Source of the DNA: an uncultured Lachnospiraceae bacterium
GTDB lineage: Bacteria > Bacillota > Clostridia > Lachnospirales > Lachnospiraceae
Direction of reading: 5' to 3'
DNA length: 5,375 bases
Assembly (NCBI GenBank): GCA_946611525.1
Contig: CAMODS010000105.1
Location: forward strand, 1 to 5,375
The notes below the pieces were generated by a model. That model saw nothing but the letters and a program-made list of their open reading frames with translations. It did no database searches and had not been told where the DNA came from. The position numbers and the translations under genes are program-made. Below, piece by piece: positions 1 to 5,375 of the stretch. The stretch's first letter is position 1. Every line of letters begins with the position of its first letter.

Positions 1-767
1 TGCTCTATAATGAGCTTTGGACCACAGGCATAACCCAGCCTCCAGCCCGTCATGGCAAAGGCTTTTGAAAAACCGTTGATATAAACGGTGCGCTCCTTCA
101 TCCCATCAAAAGAAGCTATGGACACATGTCCTGCCTCGCCGTAGGTAAGCTCTGCATATATCTCATCTGTCATGACAAAAAGATCATGCTCGATCACCAC
201 ATCCACGATCTCAGCCAAATTGTCCCTGTCCATAATGGCGCCGGTGGGATTGTTGGGGAAGGGTAAAATAAGGATCTTTGTCTTGTCGGTAATGTGCTCC
301 AAAAGTTCCTCTTTTGTAAGACGAAATTCATTTTCTGCCTTTAACGGAATGGGCACCGGCACTCCCTTTGCCAGAATGGTGCAGGGCTTGTAGGATACAT
401 AGGAAGGCTCGGGGATCAAAACCTCATCCCCGGGATCAAGCATGGCACGAAGCCCCGCATCGATAGCCTCGGAACCTCCCACGGTAACAAAAATTTCCGA
501 ATAGGGATCATAGGACAGATCGTACTTGCGATTCAGATAATATGAAATCTCCTCCTTTAATTCCTTAAGACCGGAATTGGAGGTATAAAAGGTACGCCCC
601 TGCTCCAGCGAATAGATGGCTTCATCCCTCACCCTCCAGGGGGTGTCAAAATCAGGCTCACCCACTCCAAGGGAGATGGCGTCGGGCATCTCGCTTACCA
701 CATCAAAAAATTTTCTGATGCCGGAAGGCTCTATCCCTACTATTGTTTTTGACAGGGGATCTCTCAT
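1..767 (-). CDS. Class I/II PLP-dependent aminotransferase, 3' end cut by window edge
   Basis: This gene encodes a fold-type I aminotransferase that should move an amino group between an amino acid and a 2-oxo acid using pyridoxal phosphate in the cytoplasm. I translated it by hand: 255 complete codons are visible, and the frame runs open off the left edge. Family members are about 390 residues, so roughly the last third is missing. Visible motifs are GVGEPDF (34-40), NNPTG (172-176, N173 expected to contact PLP), DEIY (201-204, D201 to the pyridine nitrogen and Y204 to the ring oxygen) and GFSKAFAMTGWRLG (232-245), which carries the Schiff-base lysine K235 and the phosphate-binding R243. The start ATG (767-765) overlaps the TGA of the AsnC-type gene as ATGA, with GAAGG seven bases upstream, so translation is probably coupled. 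The substrate cannot be read from the sequence; aspartate, aromatic or broad-range amino acids are all possible. Family assignment is secure. Confidence 0.95.
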   Translation of the reverse strand, partial: MRDPLSKTIVGIEPSGIRKFFDVVSEMPDAISLGVGEPDFDTPWRVRDEAIYSLEQGRTFYTSNSGLKELKEEISYYLNRKYDLSYDPYSEIFVTVGGSEAIDAGLRAMLDPGDEVLIPEPSYVSYKPCTILAKGVPVPIPLKAENEFRLTKEELLEHITDKTKILILPFPNNPTGAIMDRDNLAEIVDVVIEHDLFVMTDEIYAELTYGEAGHVSIASFDGMKERTVYINGFSKAFAMTGWRLGYACGPKLIIE

Positions 768-1246
768 AGCGACACCTTCATCCTTTCGTCAGTAGGCTCA
801 TCCACCATGATGGTCCCATAGTCCTTGTATTTTTTGAGGATGAAATTGGTCTTGGTGGAAAGCACAGACTCTAAAGTAGAAAGCTTGTTGGAAACAAACT
901 CGGCCACCTCTCTTAGGGTCTTTCCCTCTAAAATGACCATGAAATCAAAACCTCCGGAGATCAGATATACGGAACGTACCTCCGGATAGTTGTATATACG
1001 TGAAGCAACCTTGTCAAAGCCCATGCCTCTCTGTGGGGTCACCCTCACCTCGATCATGGCCATGACCTTTTCAATACCGGCCTTGTCCCAGTTGATAAGG
1101 GAATTGTAGCCACAGATGATGTGCTCGGACTCCATGGCTGAAAGCTCATTTAGGATCGCCGCCTCGTCAGTCTCAAGCATCACAGCCAGATCCTTCAGAT
1201 CGATCCTGGAATTCTTTTCAATGTAGTGTAAAATCTTTTCCCTCAT
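764..1246 (-). CDS. Lrp/AsnC family transcriptional regulator
   Basis: This is a 160-residue regulator of the Lrp/AsnC (feast/famine) family, whose members bind DNA as dimers or octamers and usually sense amino acids. Residues 1-48 form the N-terminal winged helix-turn-helix, and residues about 61-140 form the RAM ligand-binding domain. The latter contains SVYLISGGFDFMVILEG (92-108), matching the conserved strand, glycine turn and aspartate of the family. Length is normal. The ATG (1246-1244) follows AAGGAG by seven bases, which supports this start. The gene begins 13 bases after the AIR-synthase-like gene and its TGA overlaps the aminotransferase start. A natural inference is that it controls the aminotransferase or its own operon in response to an amino acid. 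The ligand is not predictable from the sequence, and no clear binding site was recognised. Confidence 0.95.
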   Translation of the reverse strand: MREKILHYIEKNSRIDLKDLAVMLETDEAAILNELSAMESEHIICGYNSLINWDKAGIEKVMAMIEVRVTPQRGMGFDKVASRIYNYPEVRSVYLISGGFDFMVILEGKTLREVAEFVSNKLSTLESVLSTKTNFILKKYKDYGTIMVDEPTDERMKVSL

Positions 1247-1253
1247 TTATATT

Positions 1254-1260
1254 CTCCTTC
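1254..1260 (-). promoter_or_regulatory. Ribosome binding site of the AsnC-type gene
   Basis: GAAGGAG on the minus strand lies seven bases before the ATG at 1246. Its first G is the last base of the TAG stop codon (1262-1260) of the preceding gene. The site fixes the start of the regulator and fits re-initiation by ribosomes that finish the upstream gene. Confidence 0.8.
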
Positions 1261-1820
1261 TATGTAGATCCTCTTGGTGATAAAAACCGTCTGGTACCAC
1301 CGGTTATTATAACCCTATCGTTGCTGTCTGTCACCTCCCCGATGACAAAAGCCTCCCTGCCCTGTAAAATAAATGCCTCCCGTAAGGCTTCGGGATCATC
1401 ACATGCCATCAAAAGACAGCCTTTGGAATCTATCTTGTAGGGATCCACATCCAGCACCTCGCAGATCTCCACCGTCTCCTGTCTGATGGGAATGCGGCCC
1501 AAGTATACATCTACACCTGCCCCGGCTGCTGCTGCCATATCCCACAGTGCCCGATATATCCCACCGTCTCCAACTTCGCAAAATGAGGCGACCATGGATC
1601 TTACGGCCACCTCAATATCATTTTTAACTGATATAAATTGTAAAAAAGATCCGGCCCTGCCCAACAAAGTATCGGGCAGAGTCTCTTTAAGTTTTTTTTC
1701 ATTGGACCTTAAAAGCTCCACCGTTCCGGAGAGTGCCACCTCGCCGGTCATCACAAGGCTCATGCCCGGACGGGCTTTTCCCGAAACCTCCACCGCAAAG
1801 CTTTTCTTACTCATCCTCAT
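1260..1820 (-). CDS. AIR synthase-related C-terminal domain protein, stand-alone (no ATP-binding half)
   Basis: The 186 residues resemble only the C-terminal half of AIR synthase-related proteins (PurM/HypE/SelD/ThiL superfamily). Matching landmarks are the domain entry GKARPGMSLVMTGEVALSGT (14-33), the helix-leading CEVGDGGIYRALWDM (81-95, normally HDVSEGGI; here C81 replaces histidine), YKIDSKGCLLMAC (128-140, family SSGxLLIA) and EAFVIGEVT (156-164). Full-length relatives are about 320-330 residues, with an N-terminal domain that binds ATP and forms the dimer core; it is absent here. The frame cannot be extended to include it because an in-frame TAG lies at 1880-1878. The start (1820) lies inside the end of the VanW gene, with a 14-base overlap; a second ATG at 1814 is possible. 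Codons look ordinary and the frame is intact, so it is probably a working gene of unknown role. It should not be named hypE or purM. Confidence 0.85.
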   Translation of the reverse strand: MRMSKKSFAVEVSGKARPGMSLVMTGEVALSGTVELLRSNEKKLKETLPDTLLGRAGSFLQFISVKNDIEVAVRSMVASFCEVGDGGIYRALWDMAAAAGAGVDVYLGRIPIRQETVEICEVLDVDPYKIDSKGCLLMACDDPEALREAFILQGREAFVIGEVTDSNDRVIITGGTRRFLSPRGST

Positions 1821-3399
1821 CTGAGATCTCTTCGTCCTCTGTATCAGCGGAAGTTTCGCTTTCCTCGCTGCTCTTTTCTACCGTTTCGGTAGTTTCCTTT
1901 TTCTTTTTATCATCAGACTTATTCTCAGTCTTTTTATCCTGATCAGTCTCTGCCGCAGCGCCGGCCCACTTTGCCGCAGCCGCGTTGATGGTGTCCGTAT
2001 CCTGGGTGGCTATGGCCTCATTCATGGCAGCCACTGCCTTGGCATTATCGGACTGTGTTCCCACCACATAGGTGTTGTTGGTGACACGGTACTTGGAATT
2101 ATTATACACATCACGGCTTACTTCCTTGCCGTTTTCCTTAACTATCTTCCAAAGACGTGCCGTATAACCCGTATGAGCCGAGCCGGAAGTCTTTGTGATA
2201 GTGCCCACCGGAAGCTCTGATGATGCTGAGTATGTGCTGATGGGATCGATCTGCTCTATGACCTCACTCTCAAACTCCACGGTGCGATTAGGATCCCTGG
2301 TCTCCTTACCATACACTGTAAAGTAGATCTTGCCACCTGAAGTGTAGCCGTCGATATATACGGGATACTCCTGATTGTTTCTAAAAACAAAGTCCTTGGA
2401 GTCTCCGGCGATGGCCGCATCCATGGATGGCTGCACATAGGAAACTATCATGGAATGGCATGAGCGTGTGACTATCTCAAGCTCTGCCCTCATAACTGCA
2501 TTATAAAGGGTGGAAGACACCTGACAGATACCACCGCCATAGGTCTCCACGGTAGCACCGTTCTCATATGAGGGTGCAGGCTGGTAACCGTTTTCGGCAG
2601 TCATGGGGTTGAGATGCTTTGCAACGGAAAACTCCTCACCCGGATAAAGGACCGATCCGTTTATCAGTCTGGTGCCGTTTGAAACGTTGTTGGCCCTGGC
2701 TGCTGATGAGCTTGAAAAATCTGTGTTGTAGGTGCCCAGCACATCCTTGACCTGCTCTAAGTCTTCTTTTTTGCCCTGGGGTTCATCCACCTCTGTAACC
2801 AGATCTATGGTGGCGTCACCGCCCTTCCAGGAATCACTGATATAGTCTGCGATGGCCACTGCTGACTCATCGATCTTTACCTCCACGCCGTTCTGGCCGT
2901 CGGTAATGATAAACTGACCGTTCTCACGCTTTAACCCGTAGTTTTTGGCCTTGGTGTCAAGCTCCTCGCTTTTGCTCTCCAAAAGCTCGCTGACCTGACC
3001 CACATCTGCCGTAAGTGTAAGTGAAAAGTCCTTGGTGGCTCCTCCCGCAAGCTCACTTGAAGCCACGAATCTTTCTATCAGGTTTCCCTCTCTGCCGTAG
3101 CTTACAGCCTTTTTTACCACGTCATCACTCTTGGGCCTGATGCCAAGCTCACTGCTTGTGACCTCTACAGACTTGTCACCTGCCTTAAGTGTAAAAGTGG
3201 TACCTGAATACTGTGATAAAATGTCATCTAAGACCGCATCCGCCTCAGCCTCTGTCATGCCGGAAACATCATGTCCGTCTATGGTGATGCCCTTGGGAAT
3301 GACCATAGCCTCCTTGGCGTCTGATCTGATATGTCCAAATACTAAAAGTGATGCAACCACACCGGCTGCCGCGAAAAAGAACAACCTGTTAAACTTCAT
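1807..3399 (-). CDS. VanW family protein with G5-like domain, exported or membrane-anchored
   Basis: This is a 530-residue envelope protein. Residues 1-22 form a basic start followed by a hydrophobic segment (about 6-22), a signal peptide or uncleaved anchor. Residues about 35-205 contain peptidoglycan-binding-like (PG_binding_4 type) repeats, recognised by VSGMTEAEADAVLDDIL (45-61), SELGI (83-87) and YGREGNLIERF (101-111). The VanW domain spans about 224-368 with its hallmark GGGICQVSSTLYNA (288-301). A G5-like domain follows (about 372-448). The final 47 residues are a low-complexity, Lys- and Asp/Glu-rich tail. No LPxTG sorting motif is present. VanW proteins are widespread in Gram-positives and their biochemical role is unknown; despite the name this is not evidence of vancomycin resistance. 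AAAGGGG lies five bases before the ATG. It is the first gene after a terminator and a plausible promoter, and it probably leads the downstream operon. Confidence 0.93.
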   Translation of the reverse strand: MKFNRLFFFAAAGVVASLLVFGHIRSDAKEAMVIPKGITIDGHDVSGMTEAEADAVLDDILSQYSGTTFTLKAGDKSVEVTSSELGIRPKSDDVVKKAVSYGREGNLIERFVASSELAGGATKDFSLTLTADVGQVSELLESKSEELDTKAKNYGLKRENGQFIITDGQNGVEVKIDESAVAIADYISDSWKGGDATIDLVTEVDEPQGKKEDLEQVKDVLGTYNTDFSSSSAARANNVSNGTRLINGSVLYPGEEFSVAKHLNPMTAENGYQPAPSYENGATVETYGGGICQVSSTLYNAVMRAELEIVTRSCHSMIVSYVQPSMDAAIAGDSKDFVFRNNQEYPVYIDGYTSGGKIYFTVYGKETRDPNRTVEFESEVIEQIDPISTYSASSELPVGTITKTSGSAHTGYTARLWKIVKENGKEVSRDVYNNSKYRVTNNTYVVGTQSDNAKAVAAMNEAIATQDTDTINAAAAKWAGAAAETDQDKKTENKSDDKKKKETTETVEKSSEESETSADTEDEEISDEDE

Positions 3400-3437
3400 T
3401 TTAACCCCTTTTCATTCCTGTTTTGATCATCCATAAG

Positions 3438-3466
3438 AATATACCACAGAAAATTCAAAAAAATAA
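3438..3466 (-). promoter_or_regulatory. Predicted SigA-type extended -10 promoter of the VanW operon
   Basis: On the minus strand the -10 is TATATT (3443-3438), preceded directly by TGG, which gives the extended -10 form TGnTATAAT with one mismatch in the hexamer. A 17-base spacer puts the -35 at TTATTT (3466-3461), a poor match to TTGACA; the extended -10 may compensate. Transcription would start near 3431, leaving a leader of about 30 bases before the VanW ATG. The -35 position overlaps the end of the upstream terminator. I see no convincing operator; a TGATCA palindrome at 3424-3429 is too short to count. Confidence 0.55.
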
Positions 3467-3503
3467 GCCCATTTTATCACGAAGATTTCGGAAAAAGGGG
3501 CTT
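3457..3503 (-). terminator. Rho-independent terminator after the mutS2-SARP-membrane protein unit
   Basis: On the minus strand AAGCCC (3503-3498) pairs with GGGCTT (3470-3465). After one C/T mismatch TTTT pairs with AAAA, and an inner CGAA/TTCG stem closes a three-base loop, so a long hairpin forms in three pieces. An A and seven Ts follow (3464-3457). The first stem base comes directly after the TGA stop (3506-3504) of the membrane protein gene. On the plus strand the same hairpin is followed only by a broken T-run, and there is no converging gene. Confidence 0.8.
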
Positions 3504-4124
3504 TCATTTTGTTTCATTTTGACCAAGCAGATCATCCAGATAAAAAAGGATCTTGCTCTCCAAAAGCAGGTGCCGGCCAAGTACCGTCTGCTTTAGTTCT
3601 TCTATTTCTTCCCGCTTATCCAGAGCCAGACAGCAGTCGCCCAAAAGCTCGTAGTTTGCGCTCACATCAGTGCCAATGTCAATGCCAAAACGAAGCACCT
3701 TTTGGGCTGACTCATAGTCCTTTCGCTCCATAAGTGCCTTGGCATAATCCACCAAAAGGACCGTAAGCTCATTGTAATCCTCCTCCATGGCGGAAAGCAC
3801 CTCCAGATTATCCGTGCCGTAGGCCAGCTTCACTTCCGTATTGGTCATGCCGGTAATATTTATAAGACGCTTTTGGGAAAGCTTTGCAATGGAATCCTCC
3901 AGCACCGCCATCTCATCATCCGGGTATTTCCCAATTGGAAAATCCTCCATAGGAACATGTATGTATTCCAGCTCGCTAAGGTCTTTTTTGGGCACATGCT
4001 TTGCTTTTTCTTCCCTTGCCCAAAACTCCTCCTCGGTATCTTTTTGCTTTTTATTGAGATAGGCGTAGCGCAGGGAAAGTGCTATGACAAATGCTATGAA
4101 AAATGTCAAAAAAGGAAATGCCAT
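3504..4124 (-). CDS. Conserved membrane-anchored protein with TPR-like helical region, function unknown
   Basis: This is a 206-residue protein I recognise only as a Lachnospiraceae-type conserved hypothetical. Residues 2-22 are a single hydrophobic segment at the very N-terminus. The KKQK that follows suggests an anchor with the rest in the cytoplasm. Residues 27-46 are highly charged (FWAREEKAKH, 34-43). A conserved-looking middle stretch reads YIHVPMEDFP (54-63) and INITGMTNTEVKLAYG (88-103). Residues about 117-200 are paired amphipathic helices resembling one or two TPR units (DYAKALMERKDYESAQKVL, 126-144). AGGAGG (4135-4130) sits five bases before the ATG and overlaps the TAG of the upstream regulator, leaving an 8-nt to 9-nt gap. 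It is the last gene before a strong terminator. A scaffold or adaptor role is possible for the helical part, but nothing shows an enzymatic function. Confidence 0.85.
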   Translation of the reverse strand: MAFPFLTFFIAFVIALSLRYAYLNKKQKDTEEEFWAREEKAKHVPKKDLSELEYIHVPMEDFPIGKYPDDEMAVLEDSIAKLSQKRLINITGMTNTEVKLAYGTDNLEVLSAMEEDYNELTVLLVDYAKALMERKDYESAQKVLRFGIDIGTDVSANYELLGDCCLALDKREEIEELKQTVLGRHLLLESKILFYLDDLLGQNETK

Positions 4125-4129
4125 CTTCT

Positions 4130-4135
4130 CCTCCT
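4130..4135 (-). promoter_or_regulatory. Strong ribosome binding site of the membrane protein gene
   Basis: The perfect AGGAGG on the minus strand lies five bases before the ATG at 4124. Its first two bases belong to the TAG stop (4136-4134) of the SARP-type gene. This fixes the start codon and suggests coupled translation of the two genes. Confidence 0.85.
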
Positions 4136-4736
4136 ATCGGGACATGTATTCTTCCTTGATACCCATCAATGTGCCATTTGTAAACTCAGCCCAGCTGTAC
4201 TGGCTCATATACTCGCCGTTGTACATCCTTATGGCCCTCTCCGAGCCGGAGAGCATATCGAAATAATCACAGTCAATCATATCAGGTATGATACCCATCC
4301 TGCCATGCTGGCGCACCAAAACATCCGCTACACCCTTGGCCTCTAAGGTGGCTATCATGTCAGCCCTTAAGTTCTTAAGATAAGAGGTGTGTTCTGCTGT
4401 ATCCCCCTCCCACAGGGCAGTCTGTATTTCATGGATGTCCGCCATGGTTCCGTTTTTATCAATAAGATAAGCAAAAAGCTCCCTGGTCTTATTGTATTTG
4501 GATGTCACGGGAATGCCGTCTATGTAAACCTCAAACGTTCCAAAGGTTCTGGCATGGATGCGCTTACCCTCCACCATGACCGGAAAACTAAGGTTGCCTA
4601 TCTCATTGGTCACGATATCACGGTAGGCATCGGCCACACGAAATCCTCTTATCATGACGCCCTCGTCCACGTTTTTAATGGCTTCAATGTACTCAGCCAG
4701 ATCTTTTTTTTCATCATTTATCAAAATGATCTTCAT
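4134..4736 (-). CDS. SARP-type winged-helix regulator with a truncated receiver remnant
   Basis: This 200-residue protein has a short N-terminal part that looks like the start of a response-regulator receiver (MKIILINDEKKDLAEYIEAI, 1-20, then IRGFRVADAYRDIV, 29-42). A SARP/OmpR-type winged-helix DNA-binding domain follows, from about RTFGTFEVYIDGIPV (63-77), through the recognition region to RQHGRMGIIPDMIDCDYFDML (142-162). The C-terminus has GEYMSQYSWAEF (174-185), the start of a BTAD-like helix that stops early, as in related short regulators. Full receivers are about 115-120 residues with a phospho-acceptor Asp near position 53; here the sequence enters the DNA-binding domain at about 60, so that region is absent. 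It therefore probably acts without phosphorylation. The ATG (4736) is preceded by a G-rich GGGGGA nine bases away, a moderate ribosome site. It lies 42 bases after mutS2 and directly before the membrane protein gene. Targets are unknown. Confidence 0.85.
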   Translation of the reverse strand: MKIILINDEKKDLAEYIEAIKNVDEGVMIRGFRVADAYRDIVTNEIGNLSFPVMVEGKRIHARTFGTFEVYIDGIPVTSKYNKTRELFAYLIDKNGTMADIHEIQTALWEGDTAEHTSYLKNLRADMIATLEAKGVADVLVRQHGRMGIIPDMIDCDYFDMLSGSERAIRMYNGEYMSQYSWAEFTNGTLMGIKEEYMSR

Positions 4737-4759
4737 GTATCCATATCCCCCGTCAAGCC

Positions 4760-4778
4760 TCCGGGGCTGTCCCCCGGA
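4760..4778 (-). other. GC-rich intercistronic hairpin after mutS2
   Basis: TCCGGGG (4778-4772) and CCCCGGA (4766-4760) form a perfect 7-bp stem around the five-base loop GACAG. The first base comes right after the mutS2 TAG (4781-4779). No T-run follows (the next bases are GGCTTGACGGGGG), so it is not a standard intrinsic terminator. It could stabilise the mutS2 transcript end, mark an RNA processing point, or lower expression of the regulator downstream. Only the structure is seen; the role is inferred. Confidence 0.65.
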
Positions 4779-5375
4779 CTACAGCTCTGCTATGGTAACT
4801 CCGGCGTCTCCCTCACCGAACTCACCCAGCCGAAATGAGCTGACCAGCTTGTTTCGTCTAAGACTGTCATGCACCGCGTTTCTAAGCGCTCCGGTGCCCT
4901 TGCCATGTACTATCCGCACCTGTGTCAGATGGGACAGGCATGCATCGTCAATATATTTTTCCAGCTTCATGACCGCCTCATCCACAGTCATGCCAATAAG
5001 CATAAGCTCCGGAGAGATGCTTGCAGCCTTGGAAAAGGCTCCGGACCCCCGGGCCACCATGCCCTTGTTTTTCTTCTTTGAAGCGCCCTCTTCCGGGATA
5101 AGCTCCAGATCGGAAAGCTTTACCTTTGAGTGCATGATGCCCATCTGGACATCCACCTCATTTTTTGCATCCGGAAGTGTATGGACGGTGCCCGTAAGTC
5201 CCATGGATACCACTCGCACCATATCTCCCACGTGAAGCTCCGATGCCTTAGGCGCCACATGTTTCTTTTTGGACACGCTCTCCACCGACTTTTCCGTGGT
5301 ATAAGAAAGCTTTTTACCCAGCTTTTGCCTCTCCTGCTCCATCTTTGAGATGTCCGGATTTGCATCGCCGTATTT
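4779..5375 (-). CDS. mutS2: MutS2, C-terminal KOW and Smr domains; 5' end cut by window edge
   Basis: The visible 198 residues are the C-terminal end of MutS2, normally about 780-800 residues long. The frame is open to the right edge; the first visible residues KYGDANPDISK precede an internal methionine at 5342 that is not the start. Next come a basic linker containing ERQKLGKKL, a KOW-like module (ELHVGDMVRVVSMGLTGTV, about fragment residues 46-64, on to about 93), a Lys-rich linker, and the Smr domain (about 123-198) with HGKGTGALRNAVH (157-169) and the ending GEFGEGDAGVTIAEL. The Smr entry motif is LMLIG rather than the common LDLRG. MutS2 is an ATPase of the MutS family without a mismatch-repair role; it is linked to suppression of recombination and, in Bacillus, to handling of collided ribosomes. 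The Smr domain is the nuclease or RNA-contact part. The missing portion holds the clamp and ATPase domains. Confidence 0.96.
   Translation of the reverse strand, partial: KYGDANPDISKMEQERQKLGKKLSYTTEKSVESVSKKKHVAPKASELHVGDMVRVVSMGLTGTVHTLPDAKNEVDVQMGIMHSKVKLSDLELIPEEGASKKKNKGMVARGSGAFSKAASISPELMLIGMTVDEAVMKLEKYIDDACLSHLTQVRIVHGKGTGALRNAVHDSLRRNKLVSSFRLGEFGEGDAGVTIAEL

Noticed and set aside
172..393. Plus-strand open frame of 73 codons near the left edge
   Set aside because: This stretch is coding on the minus strand for the aminotransferase, including the NNPTG and DEIY motifs, so the plus frame is a shadow.
1260..1820. AIRS-like gene as a hydrogenase maturation gene hypE
   Set aside because: The ATP-binding half and the C-terminal cysteine tail of HypE are missing, and no hydrogenase genes are nearby.
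1807..3399. Possible vancomycin resistance gene because of the VanW name
   Set aside because: VanW-domain proteins are common in Gram-positive genomes. No vanA/B/H/X/Y ligase, dehydrogenase or peptidase genes are present.
3424..3429. TGATCA palindrome between the promoter and the VanW start as an operator
   Set aside because: A six-base palindrome is expected by chance, and no second copy or longer dyad surrounds it.
3873..4346. Plus-strand open frame of 157 codons opposite the membrane protein and regulator genes
   Set aside because: It crosses two real minus-strand genes and their junction, and its His/Cys/Leu-rich translation shows no domain.
4654..5235. Plus-strand open frame of 193 codons opposite the regulator and mutS2
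   Set aside because: It lies across two well-recognised minus-strand genes, has Ser/Pro-rich antisense-like composition and matches no family I know.
1..5375. Mobile element, phage, CRISPR or defence system
   Set aside because: No transposase, integrase, terminal repeats, spaced direct repeats or nuclease cassette is seen; gene order and style look like core chromosome.

Overview
The window reads as chromosomal housekeeping sequence from a clostridial Firmicute, most likely a member of the Lachnospiraceae. This rests on protein style: a MutS2 whose Smr domain begins with the LxLIG form that I associate with that family, a SARP-type regulator ending in GEYMSQYSWAE, a VanW/G5 wall protein, and an AIR-synthase-like/AsnC/aminotransferase gene run. 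The genus cannot be fixed from the sequence alone. All seven genes lie on the minus strand and are tightly packed. The long plus-strand open frames are antisense shadows.

Read in the direction of transcription (right to left), a first unit contains the 3' part of mutS2 (4779-5375, 5' end outside the window), a short SARP-type winged-helix regulator (4134-4736), and a membrane-anchored helical-repeat protein of unknown function (3504-4124). It closes with a composite Rho-independent terminator (3457-3503) that starts directly at the last stop codon. A 7-bp GC-rich hairpin without a U-run sits directly after the mutS2 stop.

A second unit follows after a 104-bp gap that holds the terminator and an extended -10 promoter (3438-3466). 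It contains a 530-residue VanW/G5 cell-envelope protein (1807-3399), an AIR-synthase-related C-terminal domain protein (1260-1820), an Lrp/AsnC regulator (764-1246), and a class I/II PLP aminotransferase (1-767, 3' end outside the window). Stop/start overlaps of 14 and 3 bases and one 13-base gap indicate a translationally coupled operon. The regulator probably senses an amino acid and controls the aminotransferase. What links this to the envelope protein is not evident.

The most unusual points are two domain losses. The AIR-synthase-like protein has no N-terminal ATP-binding half. The SARP regulator keeps only about the first 45 residues of a receiver domain and lacks the phospho-acceptor region. 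I found no mobile element, CRISPR array, RNA gene, riboswitch or long repeat, and no clear evidence of an entirely new system.
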